From NCBI GenBank assembly GCA_965213775.1, contig CBDCAC010000004.1, positions 806,001 to 870,000 of the forward strand: a stretch of DNA of 64,000 bases, given 5' to 3'. This stretch comes from Lichenicoccus sp965213775. GTDB lineage: Bacteria > Pseudomonadota > Alphaproteobacteria > Acetobacterales > Acetobacteraceae. Position numbers and translations under genes: made by a program. Below the pieces are notes generated by a model that worked only from the letters and a program-made list of their open reading frames with translations, was not told where the DNA came from and did not search any database. Shown here in pieces: positions 19,125-28,678 of the stretch (within the stretch, counting starts at the first letter, position 1; each line of letters opens with the position of its first letter).

Positions 19125-20090
19125 CTAAGGGTTAGAGAAGCGCGTGGTGTAGGCGCCTTCATAGCTGGCGCTCGTTCGTATTATTCCCAGTTTCTTCATG
19201 CTGATAAGGAAGTTCGACCAGCGTTTGTCGGTCATGCTGCCGACCGCCACACCGGGATTGCCGCCGATCAACGAGTCCTCCCGCATGCGAGCGAGAGAAT
19301 AGTCGAATAGAGCGGAAGGGTAACTTGGATTGGCTTTCAGTATGGCCGCACGGGCTGGCGCTGCGTCACCATCCTCGCATTCCATCCAGCCGCGCTTGCT
19401 GGCCAGCACAATACGCGAGACCGTGTCAGGGGACTGCTCAACGAGATGACTCAGGGTTAGCAACACGTTCGCATAGTTGTCGTAACCGTAGTCCGCAAGA
19501 AGGAAGCTTCTTGGTGGCCGGCCGAGCACTCTGCCGAGTAGATATCCGTCGTTGGTGATGTAACCTTGCTGGGCAGCAGCCGGGTTCGCAAGGAACGGCA
19601 GGCCACTGAAGGAGTACGGGTGAAGCTGGTCGTCGTTATAGCCGAAGCGGGCTTTCGCCCACTGCCAGAAGCGATTTCGTGAAGCATTCGAGATCAGCAT
19701 CGGATGACCACGCAGATCCTCAGGCTTCGTAATCTGAGGGTCCGGGTGCGCCGCGATCGTCTGCGGATCCTTCTGGAAGAAGGATGCGACCGCAACGACC
19801 GGCACGCCTCGGCCGCGTAGTGCCATTGTCTCTATGGCATCCACAACACTGAAATCTACCTTGCCTGACGCTAGCAGCAGGCCGTCGTTCATGTCGGGAC
19901 CACCGGTCACGAGTGCCACGTCGAGCCCAGCCTGACTGTAATAGCCCTTGGCAAGCGCCTGATAGAAGCCACATTGCTCCGCCTGCGGCTGCCAGTTCAG
20001 CAGGATGCGGATCGACGGCTTGGCTGACGCGGCGTGTGTTACCGCGATTAATAGGGATACGAGGGCAATTTTGCTGGCCTGGATCGGCAT
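19125..20090 (-). CDS. NMT1/THI5-like ABC transporter substrate-binding protein
   Basis: 321 residues with a signal peptide (ALVSLLIAVTHAASA). LLNWQPQAEQCGFYQALAKG, GLDVALVTGGPDMNDGLLLASGKVDFSV and ITKPEDLRGHPMLI match the NMT1/SsuA-like fold used for pyrimidine precursors of thiamine, sulfonates and aromatic acids. It starts three bases after the dioxygenase stop, so the two are translationally close. Its ABC permease and ATPase are absent; the IS5 element begins immediately at its stop codon and probably removed or separated them. The protein may be orphaned. Base composition is clearly lower in GC than in the flanking genes. Confidence 0.85.
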   Translation of the reverse strand: MPIQASKIALVSLLIAVTHAASAKPSIRILLNWQPQAEQCGFYQALAKGYYSQAGLDVALVTGGPDMNDGLLLASGKVDFSVVDAIETMALRGRGVPVVAVASFFQKDPQTIAAHPDPQITKPEDLRGHPMLISNASRNRFWQWAKARFGYNDDQLHPYSFSGLPFLANPAAAQQGYITNDGYLLGRVLGRPPRSFLLADYGYDNYANVLLTLSHLVEQSPDTVSRIVLASKRGWMECEDGDAAPARAAILKANPSYPSALFDYSLARMREDSLIGGNPGVAVGSMTDKRWSNFLISMKKLGIIRTSASYEGAYTTRFSNP

Positions 20091-20093
20091 GAA

Positions 20094-21050
20094 CTAGCTG
20101 ACTCCGCCGTAGGTAAGCCGGACCATCTCGCGAAAATGTTCACCGACCGTGCAGGGTGCGTAGTTCGGCTCGCCCGCCTCCGGCATACAGCTCGGCACGC
20201 AAGTCACTCGGTAGGCATCGTCGGGTCCGTAGAAGCAGGCGATCGAGTATCGATCGCGTGTGTCGCGATTGTTTTGTACGCGGTGACGTGTGGAATGGTA
20301 GAGGTCGTTCGTCCAGCGGCAGACCATGTCGCCAAGGTTGACGATGAAGCTGCCCGGGATCGGCGTCGCACGGAGCCAATTGCCCGCTGCATTCTGCACC
20401 TCCAGACCTCCGACTTCGTCTTGCAGCAACAATGTGATGGCACCCCAGTCGGTATGAGCACCCGCCCTGAGTTGATTGAAGCCCGCCATCGTCGGCAACG
20501 GCGGATACCGCAGGGCTCGCACTGAACAGGATGGGGTGACAAGCCCGTCATCAAAGTAATCAGCCGGAAGATCGAGCGAGCCGGCAAGACACTTCATCAG
20601 ATAACGGCCCAAGCCGACGATGTGCCGCATATAGGCGAGCAGGGGAGGCTTGATCTCCAGCAACTCCGTCGGCCAACGGTTAGCTTGTGCGGCACCCGAG
20701 CGGTCGAACTCGGCGCGCCAGGAGAACTGGAAGCTTTCCTTGAGGTCGGGTGGCGAACCCGGATCCAACACCTGCCGCGCCGGTGCCTCGTAGCCGTGCA
20801 GACTGGTACCGGCATCGATGGCATGTTTGACGCTGCTTGGTGCTGCCATCAATCGGGCATTGGCTGCCAGTGCATCGTCGCAAATGTCGGCGGGGATGCC
20901 ATGGTTGGTGACATAGAAGAAACCCATCTCTCGGCAGGCACGATGCACTTGGCGAAAGATGTTCGCCCGGATGGTGGGATCGACACTCGCGCCGTGTAGA
21001 TCGATCAGAGGAATGCTACTCGGCACCGACGCCGGCTTATCAATCAGCAT
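20094..21050 (-). CDS. 2-oxoglutarate/Fe(II) dioxygenase, isopenicillin N synthase family
   Basis: 318 residues. The N-terminal DIOX_N domain contains REMGFFYVTNHGIP. The Fe ligands are H and D in GAHTDWGAITLL and the distal His in YHSTRHRVQNN; the 2OG-binding RxS is in DRYSIACFYGP. All catalytic residues are present, so the enzyme should be active; the substrate is unknown. It lies between the interrupted TonB receptor (54-bp gap) and the NMT1-type binding protein (3-bp gap) in one minus-strand operon with an FAD oxidase, suggesting oxidative breakdown of an imported small molecule. Confidence 0.9.
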   Translation of the reverse strand: MLIDKPASVPSSIPLIDLHGASVDPTIRANIFRQVHRACREMGFFYVTNHGIPADICDDALAANARLMAAPSSVKHAIDAGTSLHGYEAPARQVLDPGSPPDLKESFQFSWRAEFDRSGAAQANRWPTELLEIKPPLLAYMRHIVGLGRYLMKCLAGSLDLPADYFDDGLVTPSCSVRALRYPPLPTMAGFNQLRAGAHTDWGAITLLLQDEVGGLEVQNAAGNWLRATPIPGSFIVNLGDMVCRWTNDLYHSTRHRVQNNRDTRDRYSIACFYGPDDAYRVTCVPSCMPEAGEPNYAPCTVGEHFREMVRLTYGGVS

Positions 21051-21103
21051 GGTCCTTTACCTTCATCCCGCGTTCGAGGATAAACGCCCTCTTGAACGAT
21101 CAT

Positions 21104-23425
21104 TTAAAACTGTGTTCCCAACCGAGCTATGAACTGCTGCGGTGGAACATAGTAATCCGTAATCTCACCGACGCCAAAGTTCTCGCCATACCGTGAGGCA
21201 ACGGAGTCCGTATTCAACACGTTGACAATGATGAAGTCGAGATGCCATCTCCGTGACGGAGGCGTATAGTTGAAGAACAGGTTCCATTGCCGTAAGTCAG
21301 GCACTAGATCGGTCGATGGCTGATCATATACGCGAAAAAGATACGCCTGCCGGTAATCGAATTCGGCGCGGGCTGACATGCTAGACCCGCCAGTAAAGGA
21401 ACGTGTGTAATTCAATGCGAGGGTCCCGGTAAATGGCGGGATCTGTCCAGGTCGTTTGCCGTAGACGTCCTGGAAGCCTGCCCTCCGCGCGGCGAGATCC
21501 TGCGGCGTGAAGATACCGTAATGCAGGTTGATCTGCTGTGCCACAACCGGGTCCAAGAGGAAGTCGTGGCTGTCGACGGCGCCACTCGCAACCGAGAAGT
21601 TGCCATCGAGCCTGAAACCATACGGCAGCAACGCGGTGCCCTCGCCTTCCACCCCGTAGGTGTGCAGCTTGGCGATGTTGGTAATCCCGCCTTGATAAGG
21701 CGACGGGTCTTCGCTATCGATCTGATAGTTGGTGAACTCATTATAGTAAGCGGACAGGTTGAGGCGCAGACGACGATCAAGAAAAGTGTTCTTTGAGCCG
21801 ATTTCCCAGGCCTTGACTTCTTCCTGCTTGAAGTCAGTCGGTATCAGGGTGGCTTGCGGGTTGAGGTTGTTGCCACCCGGTTTCACACCGGACGACCAAC
21901 TCGCATATAGAGTGCTATGCGTCGTGAGATCATACTCGAGTGCCGCTTTGCCGGTGATCGGGCGGGTAGCTACACCGAGATGTACCGGGGCGGAGAAGTA
22001 TGTGGCGACCTCTCCCGAATGGCCGTCGCGTGTAGCGCGTATACCACCGGTGAGTCGCAGACGTGGCAGAATATGCAGCGTACCCTGAGCATAGATCGAA
22101 GCTGAGTTCCGTATTTCCGTATCACGTGATTCGAAGGAAAGACCGTTTGCGAACATCGATGCGAGCTGCACGGGAGTCGGTGAGAGTGTCGACAGGGTGA
22201 TCGCGTCCGGTGACTTGGTTTGATACTCGACAAAACCCTCGTTGGCCTGCTGGTGCAGCAGGAAGGCACCAACGATCCAGTCCAGTCGACGAGTGCCGGA
22301 GGAGGCCAGATCGACTTCTTCGGTGAACGCCTGATTGCCGTGCAGATCATACGGCGCTATGTCGTGCACTCCGTAATCGGCGAACGCGTCGGCGAAATCG
22401 AGCTTGTCGACCCCTTAGGGCTGCCAGACCTTGGTGTATTGCCAGCTCGATAAAGACTTCAGCGTGGCTTGGTCAAATCGGTACGACGCGATCGCCGCAA
22501 CGATGTTGCTGCGTGTGTCGTCACGACCGGGGAAATCCTGCGTCACGACGCGGGGATCCGGATTTGGATCGAGTATATTCTTGAACTCGGGCCCGTCAGA
22601 GCTGTTCTGATAGATCTCCCCCCAGAGCGTCACGGCAATCCTGTCATTGGGCTGCCAGAGCACGTTTGCGCGGAAGGTCGTGCTGTCCTCGTCGCTCAGC
22701 GGATACTTGGCAGAATCCGGAACCTCGGTGGCGTAGCCCCAGCCGTCATGCTGCTCCTGCTCCGCAATGAGACGAACCGCAATTGTGTCACCGACCGGTA
22801 TATTGACGGCTGCGCGGCTACGAACATAGTTGTAGCTTCCATAACTCACGTCACCCACGCCGTCATAGACCCCGAGCACCGGCTGGATGGTGGTCACGTT
22901 AATCGCACCACCGTCCGAGTTCTGCCCAAAAACCGTGCCTTGCGGTCCGCGCAATACATCGATCTGCGCCAGATCCAAGAAGTCCGACGAGAAAGCGTAA
23001 GGGCTGGCGATGTAGATGCCATTCTCGTTGATTGAGACGCCTGGTTGGCTACTCGCGTTCTGTAAGCCTTGAAAGCCGGCGCCGCGTATGGTGATCGCGG
23101 GCGGATTATTTCCGGTGGTTGCGATAACAATCCCCGGAAGTCGAGCATCAAGATCGAGCAGCGAGACGGCATTCTGCTGATCGAGCGTTCGAGGCGAGAT
23201 GGAGCTGATCGCCGTCGGCGTTTTCTGCAAGTTGGTGCGGCGTTTCTCGGAAGTCACCGTAACTTCTTCGATCCGTTGAGGCGGTATCTTCTGTGGGACG
23301 GCAGACGTAGTGGCGGCTTTGGATAATTCGGGGATCAAGGTCGCTACCAATACGCTCCCGCTGAGGGCAAGAACATGCCTTCCACAGCGACGAGATAGAT
23401 ATTTCATTTCGGTAGATCCAAACAT
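21104..23425 (-). pseudogene. TonB-dependent receptor interrupted by one in-frame TAA
   Basis: A single reading frame of about 773 codons encodes a complete receptor: signal segment VLALSGSVLVATLIPELSKAA, TonB box-like IEEVTVTSEKR, plug (ISSISPRTLDQQNAV, IDVLRGPQGTVFGQNSDGGAINV) and a barrel ending FIARLGTQF. The frame is broken only by TAA at 22415-22417, between KVWQP and GVDKLDFADAF. A CAA-to-TAA change would explain it. Start at 23425 or 23407. Without readthrough only the plug and first strands would be made. It belongs to the operon FAD oxidase-receptor-dioxygenase-binding protein. Confidence 0.85.
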
Positions 23426-23510
23426 GGATGAGGAGAAGGCAGGAACTTTGCCTTCAACTGGTCTTAGTGAGGCTCGGATTGCATAGTCACCGAACTGACT
23501 CCGGAGAAAG

Positions 23511-24875
23511 TTAGGCTGGTATCACTTCGGTTGCTGATGTCGTGGTCTCCATCTTTCCTGGGTTAAGCAGGCCGTACGGGTCCATGGCACGCTTGAACTC
23601 GAGATCCGGCAGCTCGATCGGGCGAAGACCGCCACCTCGTATATGAAACGTATGATTGTTGGCGACCACGGCGCCGTCCTGCTCCATTCCATCGAGCACG
23701 CTGTTGAGATGCGACTCGTCGACGAATGGAAAAAGCGGAGAACCTTGCATGATCAAGCGACCCTTGACACGTTTGACTTCAAGATGCATCGCTCCGAGCT
23801 CGCGGAAGCGCCGGTAGCTACGAGAAACAACATCGACATGCTCGTCGACAGGGAACATGGCGTTGCCTCCGACGATGGAGCGATCAGTCTTGTTGATCTG
23901 CAACCGAGCATGACCCCAAGCGAACTCGTAGATAGGCGCACCGTAAGAGCCCGCGTCCTCTTTACAGAAGCTGCCAAGAACACCGTCTGACGCTGCGATA
24001 AGTGTGCGAAAGCTCTCCTCGAAAGGTGCCGCGGTCATACACAGCACCATGCTCTCGTCAGGTCGAACCAAGGGGCTGAGAGGACGCATCATGCTGCCGA
24101 GCGGCGCACCGGCGATCGAGATAAGCTTCGTGACGATGCCGTCCGATAGCGCTAGGGCGCGACCGAACGCTACCGCTTGCATGAAGTCCTTGAAAATGAC
24201 AATGGCCTCGGCCCACTGCCAGGCTGGCGCAAGCGGCAGTTCGATTGCCGTGATCAGCCCGTTGGCACCATAGGCGTGATGGACAAGGTTTACGTCTTCG
24301 CCACGCAGTTCCAGTATTCTAGGATCTTCCTCGACGCTGATCACCTCCAGGCCGATGAGGTTGCCGCGGTCGCGCAGGATGCCGTAGGTGCAGCTACCGA
24401 CTCCGGCATGGCCGCCGGCGACGAAACCGCCGAGCGTGGAAGCCCGCTTGGTGGAGGGATGCATGCGGAGCTCCCATCCCTCCGCTCGGGCTGCGCTGTC
24501 GATATCGATGAGCCGGACTCCCGGCTCGGCGCGTAGAACCGGGCCCTTGCGCCAGATGATCTGATCAAGGGAGGTCATCTCAATGATGGCGCCTCCTTTC
24601 AGCGGAATGCCTTGACCGAACGTTGCGGTCCCGGCACCGCGCGCAATCAGCGGCATGGCGTGGCGCGCCGCAGCCTGTGCGACGCGTATCACGTCGTTGC
24701 GATCCCGCGGGTGCACGATCAAGTCGGCACTCCGCTCTCGGATCTCGCGTCGGAGTACTGGGCTGTAGGCGGCGGTCATGTCCCGGCTGCGCTGGCGAAC
24801 CAGGACGGGATCCGTAGTCATGTCGATGCCGGAGAGCGTCGAGATAAAGCCGGCAAGATCCTTCATGGGTCTCAT
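23511..24875 (-). CDS. FAD-binding oxidase/dehydrogenase (VAO/GlcD family)
   Basis: 454 residues. The N-terminal PCMH-type FAD domain shows ADLIVHPRDRNDVIRVAQ, PLIARGAGTATFGQGIPLKGG and STLGGFVAGGHAGVGSCTYG, the pyrophosphate-binding pattern of the vanillyl-alcohol oxidase superfamily. The C-terminal part ends in MDPYGLLNPGKM, typical of GlcD and lactate-type dehydrogenases. It oxidises a hydroxy acid, alcohol or similar substrate, handing electrons to O2 or a carrier. It is the first gene of the minus-strand operon that continues with the TonB receptor. No covalent-flavin His is obvious. Confidence 0.85.
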   Translation of the reverse strand: MRPMKDLAGFISTLSGIDMTTDPVLVRQRSRDMTAAYSPVLRREIRERSADLIVHPRDRNDVIRVAQAAARHAMPLIARGAGTATFGQGIPLKGGAIIEMTSLDQIIWRKGPVLRAEPGVRLIDIDSAARAEGWELRMHPSTKRASTLGGFVAGGHAGVGSCTYGILRDRGNLIGLEVISVEEDPRILELRGEDVNLVHHAYGANGLITAIELPLAPAWQWAEAIVIFKDFMQAVAFGRALALSDGIVTKLISIAGAPLGSMMRPLSPLVRPDESMVLCMTAAPFEESFRTLIAASDGVLGSFCKEDAGSYGAPIYEFAWGHARLQINKTDRSIVGGNAMFPVDEHVDVVSRSYRRFRELGAMHLEVKRVKGRLIMQGSPLFPFVDESHLNSVLDGMEQDGAVVANNHTFHIRGGGLRPIELPDLEFKRAMDPYGLLNPGKMETTTSATEVIPA

Positions 24876-24993
24876 CCTCGACGCATTATGGTAGTCCTTG
24901 ATTGAGTTCGCCCATTGGTGCCTTGGCGCTCCCGACTAGCATGGCTGTTAGCAAGATTGATGCCAGGATGCGGCGGCGCGGTGAAGCGAGTAT

Positions 24994-25182
24994 TGGGACC
25001 AGCTGCATGCGGAGATCTACCTGAAGGCCCGTGGACGCCGCACCTGTTTCTACCGGTTCAACGCCCGTCGCCTCCTTGAGCCCATCGGCGGCATCCTGCC
25101 CGCCGAGGCCGAAACCGCCTGCTACCCGGCGCGCGAGACCAGCCCTATCGCCGCGTGGAGCCTCATACCAGCCGGTCTCTGA
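24994..25182 (+). pseudogene. IS3-family transposase, C-terminal remnant
   Basis: Frame 24994-25182 reads FNARRLLEPIGGILPAEAE followed by a Tyr-containing ACY motif, matching the extreme C-terminus of IS3-group OrfB (NTRRLLEPIGNIPPAEAEANFY type). The rest of the transposase is missing. The sequence just after the stop (GAAAAACCTTGGGAGGTTT) resembles an IS end with the common GAAAAACCC-type terminal repeat. It marks an old insertion at the border of the decayed region. Confidence 0.65.
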
Positions 25183-25380
25183 AAAACCTTGGGAGGTTTT
25201 GCCACTGTCGTCGTGGCAGGGTCATGAGGAACCTGGCCCATGTGCTTCCGTCCAGCCGCCGGAACAGGCGGCACCATCAAGACCGGGGACAACCCTGGTG
25301 CTCTGGCGTCGCGAGGTCGAGGACGTCGGCGCGGTTCGCGCTCCTGATCGGGCGAAATCGCGTCGATCCGACGTCGCCGG

Positions 25381-26523
25381 TCAGCCCGCAGGGATCGTGA
25401 CGATCGCTCCCGGGGCGTTCGTCATCTTCGCCCATGCCACGAGGATCCCCACCACCTTGAACGCCAGTTTGTTGTCGAAGTCTCCCTTCTCGATCCAGAA
25501 CCATTGATGGTCATACTCGACGGCCGTGAAGGGATCGAGGGGTTCCTTGTCTCGGCAGTGGATGATGACGATGGGTCACCGCTCGATGCCGATCTTGCCT
25601 ATGGAAGCGCGGGTATATCCGAGTGCCACATCCGCAGCGGGCACATCGGCCTGCACCGCCAGCTGGCTGAGGACACCGAGTATGGATCGGCTCAAGATCG
25701 CGAGCTCATCGTGACCGCGCGCGATGCGACCGTAGACCACTCGTGTTTCGCGTGATCCCTGCGGCAGTCGCAGAAGGCGGCGGACCTCGTCGGCGGTTTC
25801 CCGCAGCGACGGGTCCTGTTCCGGTGCGAGACTGATATAGACCTGATCCGGTCCGGCTACCGGCTTGCCGTCTGCTCAGACACTGGTCGTCTGCTGCGAA
25901 CGGATGCCGAGAGCGCCCGCGATCTGCAACTCACGAAGATCCCGCAGCAGCAGGAAGAAGCCGGGAGACCCCTCGCCGCCTCGCTGCACCAACCCGGTGG
26001 TATTCTGGAGCGGCCCGATCGATTGAACGGCAGGCCGGAGGAGCACATCGATGCGAAGCCCGCTCTGGGCAAGTGGCAACAGGCTCGACAGGGCGATCGG
26101 GCGGAGAAAGCTCTCCGCGAACTGCGACCCGGTGACCGGCTGGAACGTGAAGGTGGGGTTCTGCTGCAGCTATGCGCTTCCGCTCCCGCTGAGGAATGTA
26201 CTTATCGGAGCGTTCGGGAACCTCCCGAAGCCACCGGTCACGTTTCGCTGCAGCTGATAGCCCGAGATGATCTGGGTCACGTCGAGGAACGTCGGGGTGT
26301 CCGCGAACCGGATCCGGATGGTGTTGAGCAGGGTCCGCTCCTTGTCGGAATCGAGCAAGGCTCGCGAATAGCCGAGCTGGTCCTGCGCCAGTCGCTGGGC
26401 ACCGAAATCGGCGCAACCGCCGGTGACGGTGCTCAGGATCATCGACACGATGCAGGTCGCCACCGAGCGGCTTCGAAGCCTATTGCATCGCCGCCTTCGA
26501 TCCCGCCGGACGCGCCTACACAT
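25381..26523 (-). pseudogene. Exported lipoprotein gene with three in-frame stop codons
   Basis: One uninterrupted frame of 381 codons with no indel contains stops at 26170-26172 (TAG), 25876-25878 (TGA) and 25576-25578 (TGA), and ends at 25381. Before the first stop is a Lys/Arg-rich N-terminus, a hydrophobic stretch and a lipobox-like VTGGC, then LLNTIRIRFADTPTFLDVTQIISGYQLQ. Later parts include IDVLLRPAVQSIGPLQNTTG, QVYISLAPEQDPSLRETADEVRRL and, at the end, HQWFWIEKGDFDNK followed by AIVTIPAG. The segments read as one coherent protein of unknown function. CAG-to-TAG and CGA-to-TGA changes would account for all three stops. It overlaps the upstream small membrane protein gene by eight bases, suggesting coupling. 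Confidence 0.75.
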
Positions 26524-26945
26524 TGAGATCTCGACGACAGGCTTTGGTGAACGAGAGCAGGATGTCGTATGACCTGTGTTGCGACGGCAGAGAAGCTCGG
26601 AAGTCCTCGTTAGAGCTATAATACTTGTCGAGTATTCGATCCATCACCGACTGCGCCTCGTCGATCGTCTCCTTCGAGGCGAACAGACGCAGCTTTCCGA
26701 TCACGGCGTAGAGGGGGGACGATCTTGGAGAGATCATCGAGATCATGTGTCAAGGCGTTGCCGAACAGCGTGGTCGCCTGATCGATGAAGTCGCCGTAGA
26801 TCTTCTCACGCCGGCTCGCCTCCTGGGCGCTGCGCTGGCTTCGACTCTGATAATGCTGGGTCAGCCACGTCGTCATGAAGGAAGCCAGAGCGCCGATGGC
26901 CGATCCGGCTAGCGCCGACACGGCCGAGAGATAGGCGGTGTTCAC
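26516..26945 (-). pseudogene. Small membrane-anchored protein of unknown function, frameshifted
   Basis: The N-terminal frame from ATG 26945 gives one membrane helix (YLSAVSALAGSAIGALASFMTTWL) and a basic, helical TQHYQSRSQRSAQEASRREKIYGDFI, up to DDLSKIV. A run of six C (26713-26718 on this strand) shifts the frame; with five C it would continue LYAVIGKLRLFASKE to the end at 26516. The rebuilt protein is about 142 residues and resembles a widespread family of uncharacterised one-helix proteins. It could be a real frameshift or a homopolymer sequencing error. It pairs with the lipoprotein gene downstream. Confidence 0.7.
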
Positions 26946-27068
26946 GAGGCGATCCGTGAGAAACGGAGGTTGAGCGACACTCTCTCGCGTCCGGCCTGCC
27001 TCGCGGCTCGACGTCCCGATCCAGCCTTCGAACAGCCCGGGCGTCGCGCCAAGTCATTGCGACATGAG

Positions 27069-28678
27069 TCACTTCAGCGCCGCGCCGACGCCATCCAGAG
27101 CAGCCGGCGTGATGGGAAGCCTGCCCGCCGGATCCGGCGCACCGCTCGTCACCCCCGGCGATTTCCAGCCGCCGCCCAGGTCCCGCTGGAGGTCGACCAC
27201 GTCGTTGGCAAGGGACATGTCCTGTTGGACGAGTTGCTGCCGGGCGCTCTCGACAGTCCGCTGGGCATCCAGCACCTGCAGGTAGTCCGACAGGCCGTGC
27301 GTGTATTGGCTCGTCGCGAGTAGCAGCGTGTCCTCCCCGGAGCGCAGCAAGCCAGCCAGCCGGTCCCGCTCGGTTCGATCGGCGCGGAAGGAGACCAGCG
27401 AGTCCTCTACCTCACGGAGCGCGTTGAGCACGGTCGCACGGTAATGCAGCGCCGCCTCGGTCTGCTGCGCCCGAACCAACCTCAGGCTGGCGCTCAATCG
27501 GCCGCCCTCGAAGATGGGCAGCGAGACGCTTGGCCCGGCCGAGTAGAATGGCTCGCCCAGCGGGTCAGGTAGCTCGCGTCCAGTGCACGGATACCCAAAT
27601 TGCCCGTCAACGACACGTCCGGATAGAAGCTGGCGACCGCGATCCCGACATTGGCGGTCGCCGCGTGCAGCTGAGCCTCGGCCTCGCGGATGTCCGGTCG
27701 CCAACGCGCCAGCGCCGAGGCACGCCGAGGCCCACCGAGGCCCACCGCGGCCGGCAGCGCCGGCAGCGGCGCCGGCTGCAGCAATCTTCCGTCCAGGGTG
27801 CCCGGCTCGCGCCCGATCAGCACGCTCAGGCGATTGACGGCCTGGCGGATCTGCTTGTCATATTCCGGCAGTTGCCGCTCGAGGTTCAGCAGCTGTGTCC
27901 GTGCCTGGTCCACGTCCAACGCGGTGGAGAGCCCTCGGCTGAAGCGATTATCGGTCAGCCCCAACGTGGCCTCGGCAGATCGTATATTCTGTTCCTGGCT
28001 TGCGATGAGGGCCTGCGCGCCGCGCGGCTGGACGTAGGCCTGCGCCACCTCTCTCTCCAGACTGGTCAGCGCGTCGTTGGCCGCTTCACCTTGCGCCTCC
28101 GCCGTCGCGCGGGCCTGCTCCACCGAGCGGCGCACCTGGCCGAACAGGTCCAGCTCCCACGAGGCGCTCAGCCCATATTGGAACAGGTTGTCCGGCTCGA
28201 CGATCGGGTTGAGCACCTGGTCCGACGCGGAGATGATCGACGACCTGCCGATCAAGGATCCCGTGAGCCCCGGTGCGGCATCGGCCAGATTGTTGAGTTG
28301 CCGGTAAACTCCCTCGGACTCAAGGATGCCCTTCACGCCGAACTGTTCACGGGCGTAGCTCCCGGTGCCGTTCAGGCTCGGCAGGCCGGCGGCGCGTGCA
28401 GTGACGATGTCCTGGCGCGACTCCACCACGCGCAGCACCGCCTGCTGCACGTCAAGGCTGTCGTGGATCGCCGTCTCGATCAGCTTCGTGAGCACCGGAT
28501 CACCGAATGCGCCCCACCATCGCGGATCCGGGTCAGCCGAGAGGAACACCGCCGCATCGCCGACCGCGCCGCGCCAAGTCGGCGCGCCCGGCAGCGTGGG
28601 TGGCTTGAAGTCCGGCCCGACCGTGCAGCCGCCGAGCGTCAGCAACAAGGCGATCGCAGCACGGCGACCCGCGGCCAA
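27069..28678 (-). pseudogene. NodT/OprM-type outer-membrane efflux lipoprotein, frameshifted
   Basis: The outer-membrane channel of a tripartite efflux pump. TTG start at 28678 with GGAGGTG upstream. Lipobox LTLGGC followed by TVGPDFKPP is typical of the NodT family. Two OEP repeats follow (SWELDLFGQVRRSVEQARA; ARWRPDIREAEAQLHAATANVGIAVASFYPDVSLTG). Near 27548-27551 one base appears missing: ASYLTRWASH shifts frame before FYSAGPSVSLPIFEGGRLSAS. The second frame continues to 27069 with the second coiled-coil half. It is translationally coupled to the end of emrB. The gene is probably inactive unless the missing base is a sequencing error. Confidence 0.85.

Noticed and set aside
22030..22050. 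Operator-like GTATACCACC
   Set aside because: Lies inside the coding frame of the TonB receptor, lacks the second half-site and is not near any promoter.
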